DNA of 32,400 nucleotides from an uncultured Bacilli bacterium (GCA_934096315.1 CAKOLT010000010.1:1-32400); one strand, 5' to 3'. Shown: positions 1 through 5,756, numbered from the stretch's first letter. Notes: generated from the sequence alone by a model not told the origin. A program made the numbers and translations.

Positions 1-110
1 ATTTTCTTACCAAAATTGGTAATTATTTTAATAGGTGCATAACTGCACCCCCCCCCCCCGAACGAATGTTCGCAAAAATAAAATTTTTTGAAATTTTTTG
101 TGCTATTCAT
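1..110 (-). CDS. N-terminal part of unidentified protein with in-frame poly-G tract (runs off the window)
   Basis: The minus strand has AAAGGAG (118-124), a 7-base spacer and an ATG at 110, followed by 36 open codons to the window edge. The peptide starts MNSTKNFKKFYFCEHSF, then four Gly, then CSYAPIKIITNFGKK. The four Gly codons are an uninterrupted run of 12 G (48-59). A gain or loss of one base would shift the frame, so the tract could act as an on/off switch, or the assembly could be one base wrong here. The gene has its own promoter (175-203) and a perfect inverted repeat in the leader. I do not recognise the family. FYFCEH resembles the start of some desulfoferrodoxins, but the following residues do not fit. 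Confidence 0.5.
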   Translation of the reverse strand, partial: MNSTKNFKKFYFCEHSFGGGGCSYAPIKIITNFGKK

Positions 111-127
111 GAGGGGACTCCTTTCTT

Positions 128-156
128 AATATATTTTGACTTTGTCAAAATATATT
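128..156. promoter_or_regulatory. 13-bp perfect inverted repeat in the leader of the left-edge gene
   Basis: AATATATTTTGAC, three bases, then its exact reverse complement. It lies just after the start point predicted from the promoter at 175-203 and just before the AAAGGAG site at 118-124. It could be an operator of the TTTTGAC-N3-GTCAAAA type or an RNA hairpin close to the ribosome binding site. No U-run follows on the minus strand, so it is not a good terminator for the upstream kinase gene. Confidence 0.55.
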
Positions 157-174
157 ACTTTCTCTACAATAAAT

Positions 175-203
175 ATTATACTATATATTTCTTTACTCTT
201 CAA
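175..203 (-). promoter_or_regulatory. Sigma-A-type promoter of the left-edge gene
   Basis: On the minus strand TTGAAG (198-203), a 17-base spacer and TATAAT (175-180). This puts the start near 168 and gives a leader of about 58 nt that holds the inverted repeat and the AAAGGAG site. Confidence 0.6.
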
Positions 204-245
204 GTGTTTTTCTAGAATTTTACAAAATTAAATACTAAATTACTA

Positions 246-1463
246 TTATAAAGGAAGTGTAATTATAGCCTTAGTTCCAATACCTACTTTAGACTCATAT
301 ACAAGTTTACCACTATGAGCCTTAATAATTTCATTAGATAAACTTACACCAACCCCACTACCTTTACTTTTAGTGGTATAAAACATATCCTTTATCTTAG
401 TTAGAGCTTCTTCATCCATACCTACTCCATTATCTTTTATTTCTATATAGAAATGTCTCTTGTCATAGTATCCTCTTATTGATATTATACCATTACCCTC
501 AATTGCTTCTTTACTATTTTTTAATAAATTAAGAAGAACTTGCTTTAATCTATTATAGTCTGCTTGCATATATACTTCTTCATCTCCATAGTCATATATT
601 AACTTTATATTCTTACTTTCTACTAGTATTTTAAAGCCCTCATATACGTCTTCTAGAAGGGAATATACATCTATTTCTTCTTTCATAATTTTAATTTTAT
701 TAAATTCTAAGAAGTCAGTCATTATATTAAGACTTCTGTCTATTTCTCCCTTAATAATATTTATATATCTTTCTGTCTTATTAGTATCCATAGTATCCAT
801 CATATCAAGGTATCCCTTACAGACTGCTAGAGGATTCTTAATTTCATGGGTTAATTTAAATAAACTATTTTTTATTTGTTTATCTCCTTCAAGTTCTTTA
901 ACCGTATCATATAATGTACTAACAGAATCCGCTAATTTAAATAGAAAGACTGCTAGAAATGTGGTTATATAATATATAATCATAGTTAAAAATAAATCTA
1001 TTAATACACTATACCCTATAGTGGGGTTATTAAAGAATAATTCAAAAGCAAGGAAAAAGCCTTGAATAACTGCAGACATTAGTATAATATCATTTTTATT
1101 AAATCTATTTATTAATAAGTATCCTAGATAATATAGAATATATTTTAATAAAAGAAGTATATAATTTAAATCTATCATGTATGCATATATTACTATTATT
1201 AGAGATAAACATAAGGCTGACTTTTTTTGTTTTTTACAATATAAAAGTACTACTGGTATATTAAATAATAATATTAAATTACAGTTATCTATTTTTCCTG
1301 TAGACCTCATACATAGATATAATGAAGTAATAACAGTAAGCATAAATAAGAATTTAGCATACTTTTGCTTTTTAAGTCCTATATAACAACATAATACTAA
1401 ATATATAAGAATTGGAAAAAATACCAATACTATAGTCATAAATAATCCATTAAATTCACTCAT
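246..1463 (-). CDS. KinB-like multi-membrane-span sensor histidine kinase, orphan
   Basis: Sensor histidine kinase of about 405 residues. The first ~180 residues are hydrophobic and look like about six membrane segments without a large outside domain, the layout of sporulation kinase KinB. The HisKA phospho-acceptor motif is LTHEIKNPL (His near residue 206). The ATPase domain shows the N box LLNLLKNSKEAI, G1 DNGVGM and G2 GSGVGVSLS. The start is put at ATG 1463 because GGTGATGG lies 5 bases before it; a TTG at 1478 and an ATG at 1472 fall in or ahead of that site. No response regulator is next to it, which suits a phosphorelay kinase. Two TGTCGAA boxes lie just upstream. Membrane kinase identity is firm; the sporulation role is inference. 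Confidence 0.85.
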   Translation of the reverse strand: MSEFNGLFMTIVLVFFPILIYLVLCCYIGLKKQKYAKFLFMLTVITSLYLCMRSTGKIDNCNLILLFNIPVVLLYCKKQKKSALCLSLIIVIYAYMIDLNYILLLLKYILYYLGYLLINRFNKNDIILMSAVIQGFFLAFELFFNNPTIGYSVLIDLFLTMIIYYITTFLAVFLFKLADSVSTLYDTVKELEGDKQIKNSLFKLTHEIKNPLAVCKGYLDMMDTMDTNKTERYINIIKGEIDRSLNIMTDFLEFNKIKIMKEEIDVYSLLEDVYEGFKILVESKNIKLIYDYGDEEVYMQADYNRLKQVLLNLLKNSKEAIEGNGIISIRGYYDKRHFYIEIKDNGVGMDEEALTKIKDMFYTTKSKGSGVGVSLSNEIIKAHSGKLVYESKVGIGTKAIITLPL

Positions 1464-1499
1464 ACTATCCATCACCAACTTAATGATAACAAAATTTTT

Positions 1500-1526
1500 T
1501 TGCGAATTTTGTCGAATTATGTCGAA
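1500..1526. promoter_or_regulatory. Phased Spo0A-type (0A) boxes upstream of the kinase gene
   Basis: The plus strand has TGTCGAA at 1510-1516 and again at 1520-1526, with a weaker TTGCGAA at 1500-1506. All three are spaced exactly 10 bases, one helical turn. TGTCGAA is the established 0A-box core. The boxes lie 37-63 bases before the kinase start, where they could control its promoter. A TATCAT -10-like hexamer lies downstream on the minus strand, but I see no good -35 at 17 bases, as is common for Spo0A-activated promoters. Confidence 0.6.
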
Positions 1527-1554
1527 ATATATATTTTTTTATAAATATTTGTAG

Positions 1555-1585
1555 AATATTAAAAGAATCACTAATTAAAGTGATC
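1555..1585 (-). terminator. Intrinsic terminator after the hipA-like remnant
   Basis: On the minus strand ATCACT, a 6-base loop and AGTGAT (1567-1584), followed by a T-rich TCTTTTAAT stretch. It is about 28 bases after the stop of the hipA-like remnant. The stem is short, so strength is uncertain. Confidence 0.5.
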
Positions 1586-1612
1586 TAATTTACATATTAA
1601 GTTTTAATAATC

Positions 1613-1885
1613 TTATAAACAAGCTACTACTATCTTTCCATTTGCAAAGCCTAATTTCGTTTCGTGTGTATCTAATCCAGTTGATTTATATATGTGTGAT
1701 CCTAAATATTCAGATAATGGTGTTGTAGAATAAGAAAGTACAGGGACATCCATACTTTTAGTAGATTTTGGATATTTTAAAAACCATCTTTCTCCATTGA
1801 TAATAATTCCCTTTTTGCTTCCACCATGAAAGCCATAACTTATTCCACTAGGATTTGATAAATCAAAGTTCTCTATTTTAATCAT
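1613..1885 (-). pseudogene. HipA-like toxin/kinase gene, 3'-truncated remnant
   Basis: 90 residues that match the N-terminal part of HipA-like (CtkA-like) serine/threonine kinases of toxin-antitoxin loci. Family-typical stretches are WFLKYPKS, SEYLGSHIY, ETKLG and GKIVVAC. In the family, KIVVAC is followed by KDF and some 200-250 more residues with the catalytic loop. Here a stop comes one residue after VVAC, and the DNA beyond is AT-rich with a terminator, so the kinase core is gone. The start ATG has GGAGG 6 bases upstream and overlaps the stop of the preceding ORF (ATGATTAA), as in a coupled two-gene TA operon. It should have no kinase activity. Confidence 0.7.
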
Positions 1886-2111
1886 ATATTCCTCCGTATT
1901 TCTTTAAAATTGTTTTATAATCATATTCCGTTATTCTTCCATTACGCCAGTATGATTTAGCATCTATATCTAATTCTGGAAACTTCATATCATAACTAAA
2001 CCAGTCCCCAATTTTATCAAAAGCTTCTAATTCAGATATTATTTCTTTTAAAGCATCTGGTAAATGAGAATAATCATAATCTATATTATAGTCATATAAT
2101 GGTTTATCTAT
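1878..2111 (-). pseudogene. Small partner ORF of the hipA-like gene, start lost
   Basis: An open frame of 77 codons runs from directly after the trmB stop to a TAA that overlaps the hipA-like ATG. It contains YDYSHLPDALKEII, DWFSYDMKFP and YDYKTILKKYGGIYD, so it has normal protein composition. No ATG, GTG or TTG with a ribosome binding site is present near its 5' end. Its frame is the same as that of trmB, separated only by the TAA at 2112-2114. Its position suggests the antitoxin or helper gene of the hipA-like locus with its beginning lost when it was joined to trmB. Function is not recognised. Confidence 0.5.
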
Positions 2112-2735
2112 TTACTTTACAGATTCTAACTTATTTATTTTGACATTTAAACCTCTAAACTTCTTTTCATATTCAGTCATAATATTATCACTAGTATTAG
2201 GTAAATCTCTATTTATATATATGATGTCATACCCATATTCACTTAAAGTATCTAGTGAGTATGTAAATAAGTCATTATTATCTGTTTTCATTATTATATG
2301 ACATTTATCCTTAAATATATTATCATATCTTTTTAAGAAAGAAGGACTAGTTAATCTTCTTTCACTATGCCTATCCTTAGGCCATGGGTCAGAAAAATTT
2401 AAATATATAGTATCTATCTCTTTAGAAAATACATTATCTATGTTTATAGCATTTAATCTCATTAGATATAAATTAGGTAAATCTAATTCATTAGATTTCT
2501 GTATAGCTCTTGCTAGTGGAGAGTCATATCTCTCTATACCTATATAATTAATATTAGGGTTTCTTTTAGCACTCTCTATTATATAGTCTCCCTTACCCAT
2601 GCCTATTTCTATATGTATTGGATTATTATTATTAAATAATTTATTATAATTTCCTTTGTATTCTTCTTTAGGGGTAATTAAGTATTTACCACTACTTATT
2701 ATTTCTTCTGCATTTTTAACTTTTCTTAATCTCAT
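2112..2735 (-). CDS. trmB: tRNA (guanine-46-N7)-methyltransferase
   Basis: 207-residue SAM-dependent enzyme that makes m7G at position 46 of tRNA. The SAM-binding motif is IEIGMGKGDYI near residues 40-50, followed by YIGIERYDSPL. The family hallmark LNFSDPWPKDRHSERRLT is present, and the C-terminal region carries TEYEKKF. Length is normal. The start is ATG 2735, with GAGGTG 5 bases upstream; the longer frame from 2771 has no such site. It has a long leader of more than 200 nt with repeated GAACGAA/TTCGTTC segments. The tail abuts the decayed hipA-like pair. Confidence 0.95.
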   Translation of the reverse strand: MRLRKVKNAEEIISSGKYLITPKEEYKGNYNKLFNNNNPIHIEIGMGKGDYIIESAKRNPNINYIGIERYDSPLARAIQKSNELDLPNLYLMRLNAINIDNVFSKEIDTIYLNFSDPWPKDRHSERRLTSPSFLKRYDNIFKDKCHIIMKTDNNDLFTYSLDTLSEYGYDIIYINRDLPNTSDNIMTEYEKKFRGLNVKINKLESVK

Positions 2736-2790
2736 AAAACACCTCATTATATGGTAGTGTAAATATTTCATACACTACTGTTTATTTTCT

Positions 2791-2862
2791 ATAGACCGAA
2801 TTTTTTCGTTTTTTCGTTCTATAAATTTCCATGGAACGAATTTTTCCATTTTTTCGTTCTAT
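2791..2862 (-). promoter_or_regulatory. trmB leader with four alternating complementary segments
   Basis: On the minus strand the order is GAACGAA (2853-2859), TTCGTTC (2834-2840), GAACGAA (2813-2819), TTCGGTC (2794-2800). Neighbouring segments can form two hairpins. Alternatively the inner two pair, and the outer two pair through an extended CTATAGAACGAA / TTCGGTCTATAG helix with one mismatch. This is the layout of an RNA switch or attenuator. No named riboswitch was recognised. Confidence 0.45.
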
Positions 2863-2974
2863 AGATTTTTTAAGAACATTTTTTTTACTATTTCGACAAG
2901 CTAATATCAAGTTTTTTAATTTAATATCATTTTCATCAAGTATAGTTAGTTCTCATTAAAACTATCTCATCACT

Positions 2975-2983
2975 ATTATATCA
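2975..2983 (-). promoter_or_regulatory. Extended -10 promoter driving trmB
   Basis: TGATATAAT on the minus strand, an extended -10 (TG-N-TATAAT). No good -35 is visible at 17 bases. It would start transcription near 2968, giving a leader of about 230 nt to the trmB ATG. Confidence 0.45.
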
Positions 2984-3015
2984 CAACTTTTGTAACTAAT
3001 TTATAAAATATTGAA

Positions 3016-3021
3016 TATAAT
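3016..3021 (+). promoter_or_regulatory. -10 element of the small coiled-coil gene
   Basis: TATAAT on the plus strand 21 bases before the start codon. The best upstream hexamer, TTGTAA, is 20 bases away, so the -35 is weak. Confidence 0.4.
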
Positions 3022-3042
3022 AGAGTAAGAGGAAGTGATAAG

Positions 3043-3258
3043 ATGCACGAAGGTGGTAATTATTTTTATCAGAACCCTATGATGGGGGGTATTAATACTA
3101 TGCTTAATCCATATGATAATCCAATGGGTAATACATTAGATAGGTTAAATAAGTTAGAACAGCAAGTTAATAGGCTTCAGCAAAGACTTGATAGATTAGA
3201 GGTATTTTATAATCCTAAAAAAAATTATGAAGATGATGATAATGTATATATGATATAA
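3043..3258 (+). CDS. Small conserved-looking coiled-coil protein
   Basis: 71 residues. The first 30 are rich in Asn, Gly, Met and Pro (YFYQNPMMGG, NPYDNPMGN). Residues about 32-55 form a short coiled coil with leucines at heptad spacing (LDRLNKLEQQVNRLQQRLDRL). The tail is acidic. There is no signal peptide or membrane segment. The gene has its own -10 element, a good AGGAAGTG ribosome binding site and a terminator, and it is transcribed against its neighbours, so it looks real. The coiled coil suggests oligomer formation. I do not recognise the family. Confidence 0.7.
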   Translation: MHEGGNYFYQNPMMGGINTMLNPYDNPMGNTLDRLNKLEQQVNRLQQRLDRLEVFYNPKKNYEDDDNVYMI

Positions 3259-3297
3259 AAAAGGGATACTTTCTTTAAAAAAGTGTATCCCTTTTTA
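3256..3297. terminator. Bidirectional terminator between the coiled-coil gene and the ATPase gene
   Basis: GGGATAC (3263-3269) pairs with GTATCCC (3285-3291), with A-runs on the left and T-runs on the right extending the stem. It works on both strands and serves the convergent genes ending at 3258 and 3298. Confidence 0.85.
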
Positions 3298-4596
3298 TCA
3301 CATCTTGTTAAGACAAAATACTGCATAAAGTGGTACTGATTTAATATTGTTTTCAAGTCCAAAATTTTTGGAAGATATTCTAATACTATATTCAGGGTTA
3401 TATTTCTTTATATATTCATTTAAACTCTTACTATTAGTCCTTCTACCACTTTTAACCTCTATAGGAATAATATTTCCCTCTATTTTAATTAGAAAATCTA
3501 TCTCATATCTATCAAAATTATAATAATATAATTCTTTTGACTTAGGATACAATTCTTGGGCTACGTAATTTTCAGTGAGTACCCCTTTAAACATCTCATT
3601 CTTTTCCAATAAAATCTCACTATAATCTAAATTAGATAATGCTCTTAAAAGTCCAACATCACTTAAATATAGTTTAAATTTATCAGAATTAGTATATGCT
3701 TTTAATGGTGACTCATTTCTCTCAGTTAAATCACATTTAAGTATCATATTACTTGCAAGTAGCCATTCTAAACTACTCTCATACCTAACTTTTCTTGCAT
3801 CTTTATCTACTAAACTATATTTAAAATTATTATTAACTCTAGCAAGTTCTTTAGGTATAGAATTATATATCTCAGCATTCTTTATTCCCTCACTATTTTC
3901 AGTATATTTATTCATATCTGCTAGATATGAGGTTATTATTTGCCTTCCTAATTCAAAATCTACATGAGATATATTACATCCATTATCTATAAAATTATTT
4001 ATTAATGCAGGCATACCTCCTAAAACTAGATATTTTTTATATAAATCTAATGCTTTTTCATGAATAGGATTCATTAATGCTTCATTAGAATTATAATGTG
4101 TAACTATTTCATCAATTAATTTTTCTTCTCCTAAAGCTATTAGATACTCCTCAAAATTCATTGGATATAAATACCTTATATTTACTTTACCAACCGGAAA
4201 GGATGATTTAAATCTATTTATCTTGACTCCTAATAGCGAACCAGCACAAACTATCTTATAAAGTTTATCACTCTCACAAAAATATTTTAAAGAAGTTATG
4301 GCTCTTTCACTTACTTGAATTTCATCTAAAAATATTATTGTATCTTCTGGATTAATAATTACTTTTTTTATTATTTCTATTTTCTCTATTATTATATCCG
4401 GATCAATACTGTTTTTAAATATTTCTGCTATATCTTCTTCTTTATCTAAATTAATATAGATATAATTATTAAAATTATTTTTGCAAAAATTTTCTAATAC
4501 ATAAGTTTTACCAGTTTGTCTTGCTCCCACTAACATAAGTGGCATTTTATAGTCTTTCTTCCACTTCTTTAAATCTTCTTCTATTTTTCTATACAT
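3298..4596 (-). CDS. AAA ATPase with DUF4143 and nuclease-like C-terminal domain
   Basis: 432 residues. An N-terminal P-loop ATPase has Walker A GARQTGKT (residues 24-31), Walker B IIFLDEIQ (D91 E92) and the sensor-like CAGSLLG. The middle part is an all-alpha winged-helix-like region. The C-terminal DUF4143 region shows YLSDVGLLRAL and LTENYVAQEL, then EIDFLIK and IPIEVKSGRR, a PD-(D/E)xK-type nuclease signature. This family is widespread in gut bacteria, and its biological role is not settled. The start ATG has GAGGTGAG 8 bases upstream. Upstream lie two TTCGTrC palindromes and then the orphan antitoxin-like repeat array, whose terminator separates it from this gene. Confidence 0.85.
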   Translation of the reverse strand: MYRKIEEDLKKWKKDYKMPLMLVGARQTGKTYVLENFCKNNFNNYIYINLDKEEDIAEIFKNSIDPDIIIEKIEIIKKVIINPEDTIIFLDEIQVSERAITSLKYFCESDKLYKIVCAGSLLGVKINRFKSSFPVGKVNIRYLYPMNFEEYLIALGEEKLIDEIVTHYNSNEALMNPIHEKALDLYKKYLVLGGMPALINNFIDNGCNISHVDFELGRQIITSYLADMNKYTENSEGIKNAEIYNSIPKELARVNNNFKYSLVDKDARKVRYESSLEWLLASNMILKCDLTERNESPLKAYTNSDKFKLYLSDVGLLRALSNLDYSEILLEKNEMFKGVLTENYVAQELYPKSKELYYYNFDRYEIDFLIKIEGNIIPIEVKSGRRTNSKSLNEYIKKYNPEYSIRISSKNFGLENNIKSVPLYAVFCLNKM

Positions 4597-4628
4597 GGAA
4601 ACTCACCTCTATATATATTTTACTACTT

Positions 4629-4679
4629 TTCGTACGAAATGTACATATTTTATTGGTTTTTTCGTGCAAAATGCACGAA
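4629..4679. promoter_or_regulatory. Two related palindromes ahead of the ATPase gene
   Basis: TTCGTACGAA (4629-4638) and TTCGTGC, 5 bases, GCACGAA (4661-4679). Each is followed on the plus strand by a similar AAATrTACAT stretch, so this is a duplicated site about 35 bases apart. They lie 32-83 bases upstream of the ATPase start and look like operator sites. The promoter hexamers around them are ambiguous. Confidence 0.5.
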
Positions 4680-4713
4680 ATATACATTTTTTAGTTATTT
4701 TTATTTATAATAT

Positions 4714-4747
4714 AAAAAAAGAAGCTTCATCAAATGATGAGAGCCTC
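4714..4747 (-). terminator. Intrinsic terminator of repeat array 1
   Basis: On the minus strand GAGGCTCTCATCA and GATGAAGCTTC form a stem with small mismatches over 4721-4747, followed by seven T. It directly follows the last repeat unit, as in type III antitoxin genes. Confidence 0.75.
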
Positions 4748-4749
4748 CT

Positions 4750-4960
4750 AACATTTTCGACCGGAATAATTTATATCCCACACCATCCGGGAGTGGCTAA
4801 CATTTCGCGATTGGAATCATTTATATCCCGCACCATCCAAGAGCGGCTAACATTTTCAACCAGGATCATTTATTAGTCGCACCACCTGGAAGCGAAAACC
4901 ATTGTCGTCTGAAATCATTTATAACCCGTACCATCCAGAAACGGCTAACATTTTCAACAT
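4750..4960 (-). repeat. Tandem pseudoknot repeat array 1
   Basis: Units at 4750-4798, 4799-4848, 4849-4897 and 4898-4946, plus the start of another to about 4960. In RNA sense, helix 1 pairs (transcription order) CCGU/ACGG, UCGC/GCGA, CCGC/GCGG, CCAC/GUGG. Helix 2 pairs UCUGGA/UUCAGA (one G-U), CCAGG/CCUGG, UUGGA/UCCAA, CCGGA/UCCGG. The order is helix 1 left, helix 2 left, helix 1 right, helix 2 right, so the helices interleave. Unit borders carry a conserved (A/C)AATG. Confidence 0.85.
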
Positions 4961-4985
4961 TAAGGCTTTTTTTTAATGCAATACA

Positions 4986-5014
4986 AATATACCATATTTT
5001 TTATAAAATGTCAA
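4986..5014 (-). promoter_or_regulatory. Promoter of antitoxin array 1
   Basis: TTGACA (5009-5014), exactly 17 bases, TATATT (4986-4991) on the minus strand. It is a near-consensus strong promoter and shares the ATGGTATATTT context with the promoter of array 2. Confidence 0.85.
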
Positions 5015-5055
5015 TTTCATATAACTATAATTATATATTTTTCTAATTGTTATTA

Positions 5056-5467
5056 TTATCTTAACTCTTCCAACATTTTTTGTTTTAAATTATCTACATT
5101 AGTAAAAAATAAGTTGGTTCCTCTTTTTTTTAATCCAAGCATATTTTTAAATAAACCCCTTATTTCACTTTGAAGGTCTGTCGGAATTTTTAATGGAACA
5201 TTATCTATAGTGTGTACATGATCTATATATTTTTCTAATTATAATTGTATTGCAAAATCCATAACGTTCTATCTTTTTATTAATTATTTTACTATATTTA
5301 TCTACTTTAGAACTTATTGGTATAAACCATAAAATATCTTTATCTTTTATAGTAAAATAAGTTGGTCGTTTTTTACCTTTTTCATGATTTTGCATTAAAC
5401 TTTCATCATTTACAATATCAAAATATTCATCTTTTATATGATATAAATAACCTGTCTTAATTTTCAT
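5056..5467 (-). pseudogene. cptN: CptN-like type III toxin endoribonuclease, broken by internal deletion/frameshift
   Basis: The first frame, from ATG 5467 (GGAG 9 bases upstream), reads KIKTGYLYHIKDEYFD, then KKRPTYFTIKDKDILWFIPISSK and CNTIIIRKI, which are typical of CptN/ToxN-type RNases. It then runs into a stop at 5201. The rest of the protein is in another frame ending at 5056: EKYIDHVHT, PTDLQSEIRGLFKNMLGLKK, GTNLFF. Both frames meet at AGAAAAATA around 5224-5236, read as RKI in one and (T)EK in the other. The two parts give about 143 residues, against about 150-170 as I recall for the family. A deletion of roughly 15-20 codons between short direct repeats would explain it. The gene follows array 2 and its terminator, the classic type III order. 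Toxin activity should be lost. Confidence 0.8.
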
Positions 5468-5499
5468 TTGTATCATCTCCATATAAAGTATATCATATT

Positions 5500-5531
5500 A
5501 TAAAAGAAAACTCTATAATATTAATAGAGTT
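5500..5531 (-). terminator. Intrinsic terminator between array 2 and the toxin gene
   Basis: AACTCTAT (5509-5516) pairs with ATAGAGTT (5524-5531), a 7-base loop, followed on the minus strand by TTTTCTTTT. A leaky terminator at this point sets the antitoxin-to-toxin ratio in type III systems. Confidence 0.8.
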
Positions 5532-5535
5532 ATTC

Positions 5536-5633
5536 TACATTTTCAACCAGGATCATTTATTAGTCGCACCACCTGGAAGCGAAAAACATTGTCGTCTGGA
5601 ATCATTTATTATTCGCACCATCCAGAAGCGAAA
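5536..5633 (-). repeat. Tandem pseudoknot repeat array 2
   Basis: Two units, 5536-5584 and 5585-5633, plus a partial border to about 5645. In RNA sense, the first-transcribed unit has helix 1 UUCGC/GCGAA and helix 2 UCUGGA/UCCAGA. The second has UCGC/GCGA and CCAGG/CCUGG. The second unit is nearly identical to the unit at 4849-4897 of array 1. Confidence 0.85.
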
Positions 5634-5664
5634 AACATTTTCACCACTTTTAAATGGCAATATA

Positions 5665-5693
5665 AATATACCATATATTTCTAAAAATGTCAA
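5665..5693 (-). promoter_or_regulatory. Promoter of antitoxin array 2
   Basis: TTGACA (5688-5693), 17 bases, TATATT (5665-5670) on the minus strand, close to consensus and alike in context to the array 1 promoter. Confidence 0.85.
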
Positions 5694-5756
5694 CTAGTAT
5701 ATTCATTATTATTATATTTATTTTTAAATATTTTATGCAAGTAATATAACTACTTC

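Larger units (their letters stand above)
4714..4979 (-). ncRNA. CptI-like antitoxin RNA gene 1 (orphan array, four full repeats)
   Basis: This is the transcription unit from the promoter at 4986-5014 to the terminator at 4714-4747. It has no long ORF on this strand and holds four ~49-nt repeats that can each fold as an H-type pseudoknot. The structure (promoter, tandem pseudoknot repeats, intrinsic terminator) is that of the RNA antitoxin of type III toxin-antitoxin systems. The third unit, in plus order 4849-4897, is almost identical to the second repeat of array 2. No toxin gene follows: only 117 bases separate the terminator from the ATPase start. Function as an orphan antitoxin is inference. 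Confidence 0.75.
5500..5658 (-). ncRNA. CptI-like antitoxin RNA gene 2 (two full repeats) upstream of the toxin
   Basis: The unit runs from TTGACA-N17-TATATT (5665-5693) through two ~49-nt pseudoknot repeats to the terminator at 5500-5531, and the toxin start codon lies 33 bases further. This matches the established order of type III loci (ToxIN, CptIN, TenpIN): repeat RNA, terminator, toxin. It is likely processed into single-repeat units at the A-rich borders when a toxin is present. With the toxin broken, the RNA may remain as a precursor. Confidence 0.8.

Noticed and set aside
59..72. CGAACGAATGTTCG, a match to the Firmicute LexA/SOS box
   Set aside because: It lies inside the coding frame of the left-edge gene, about 100 bases downstream of its promoter, and no other start lies near it. 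It may be chance.
1..110. Left-edge peptide as desulfoferrodoxin (FYFCEH)
   Set aside because: The expected CGN after CEH is missing in all frames near the G tract, so the resemblance stops after six residues.
4595..5173. Plus-strand ORFs across the repeat arrays
   Set aside because: They read through structured repeats antisense to strong promoters, lack ribosome binding sites and show no protein-like pattern.
4750..5633. CRISPR array
   Set aside because: Repeat units are contiguous without unique spacers and vary inside the helices in a compensatory manner; there are no cas genes.
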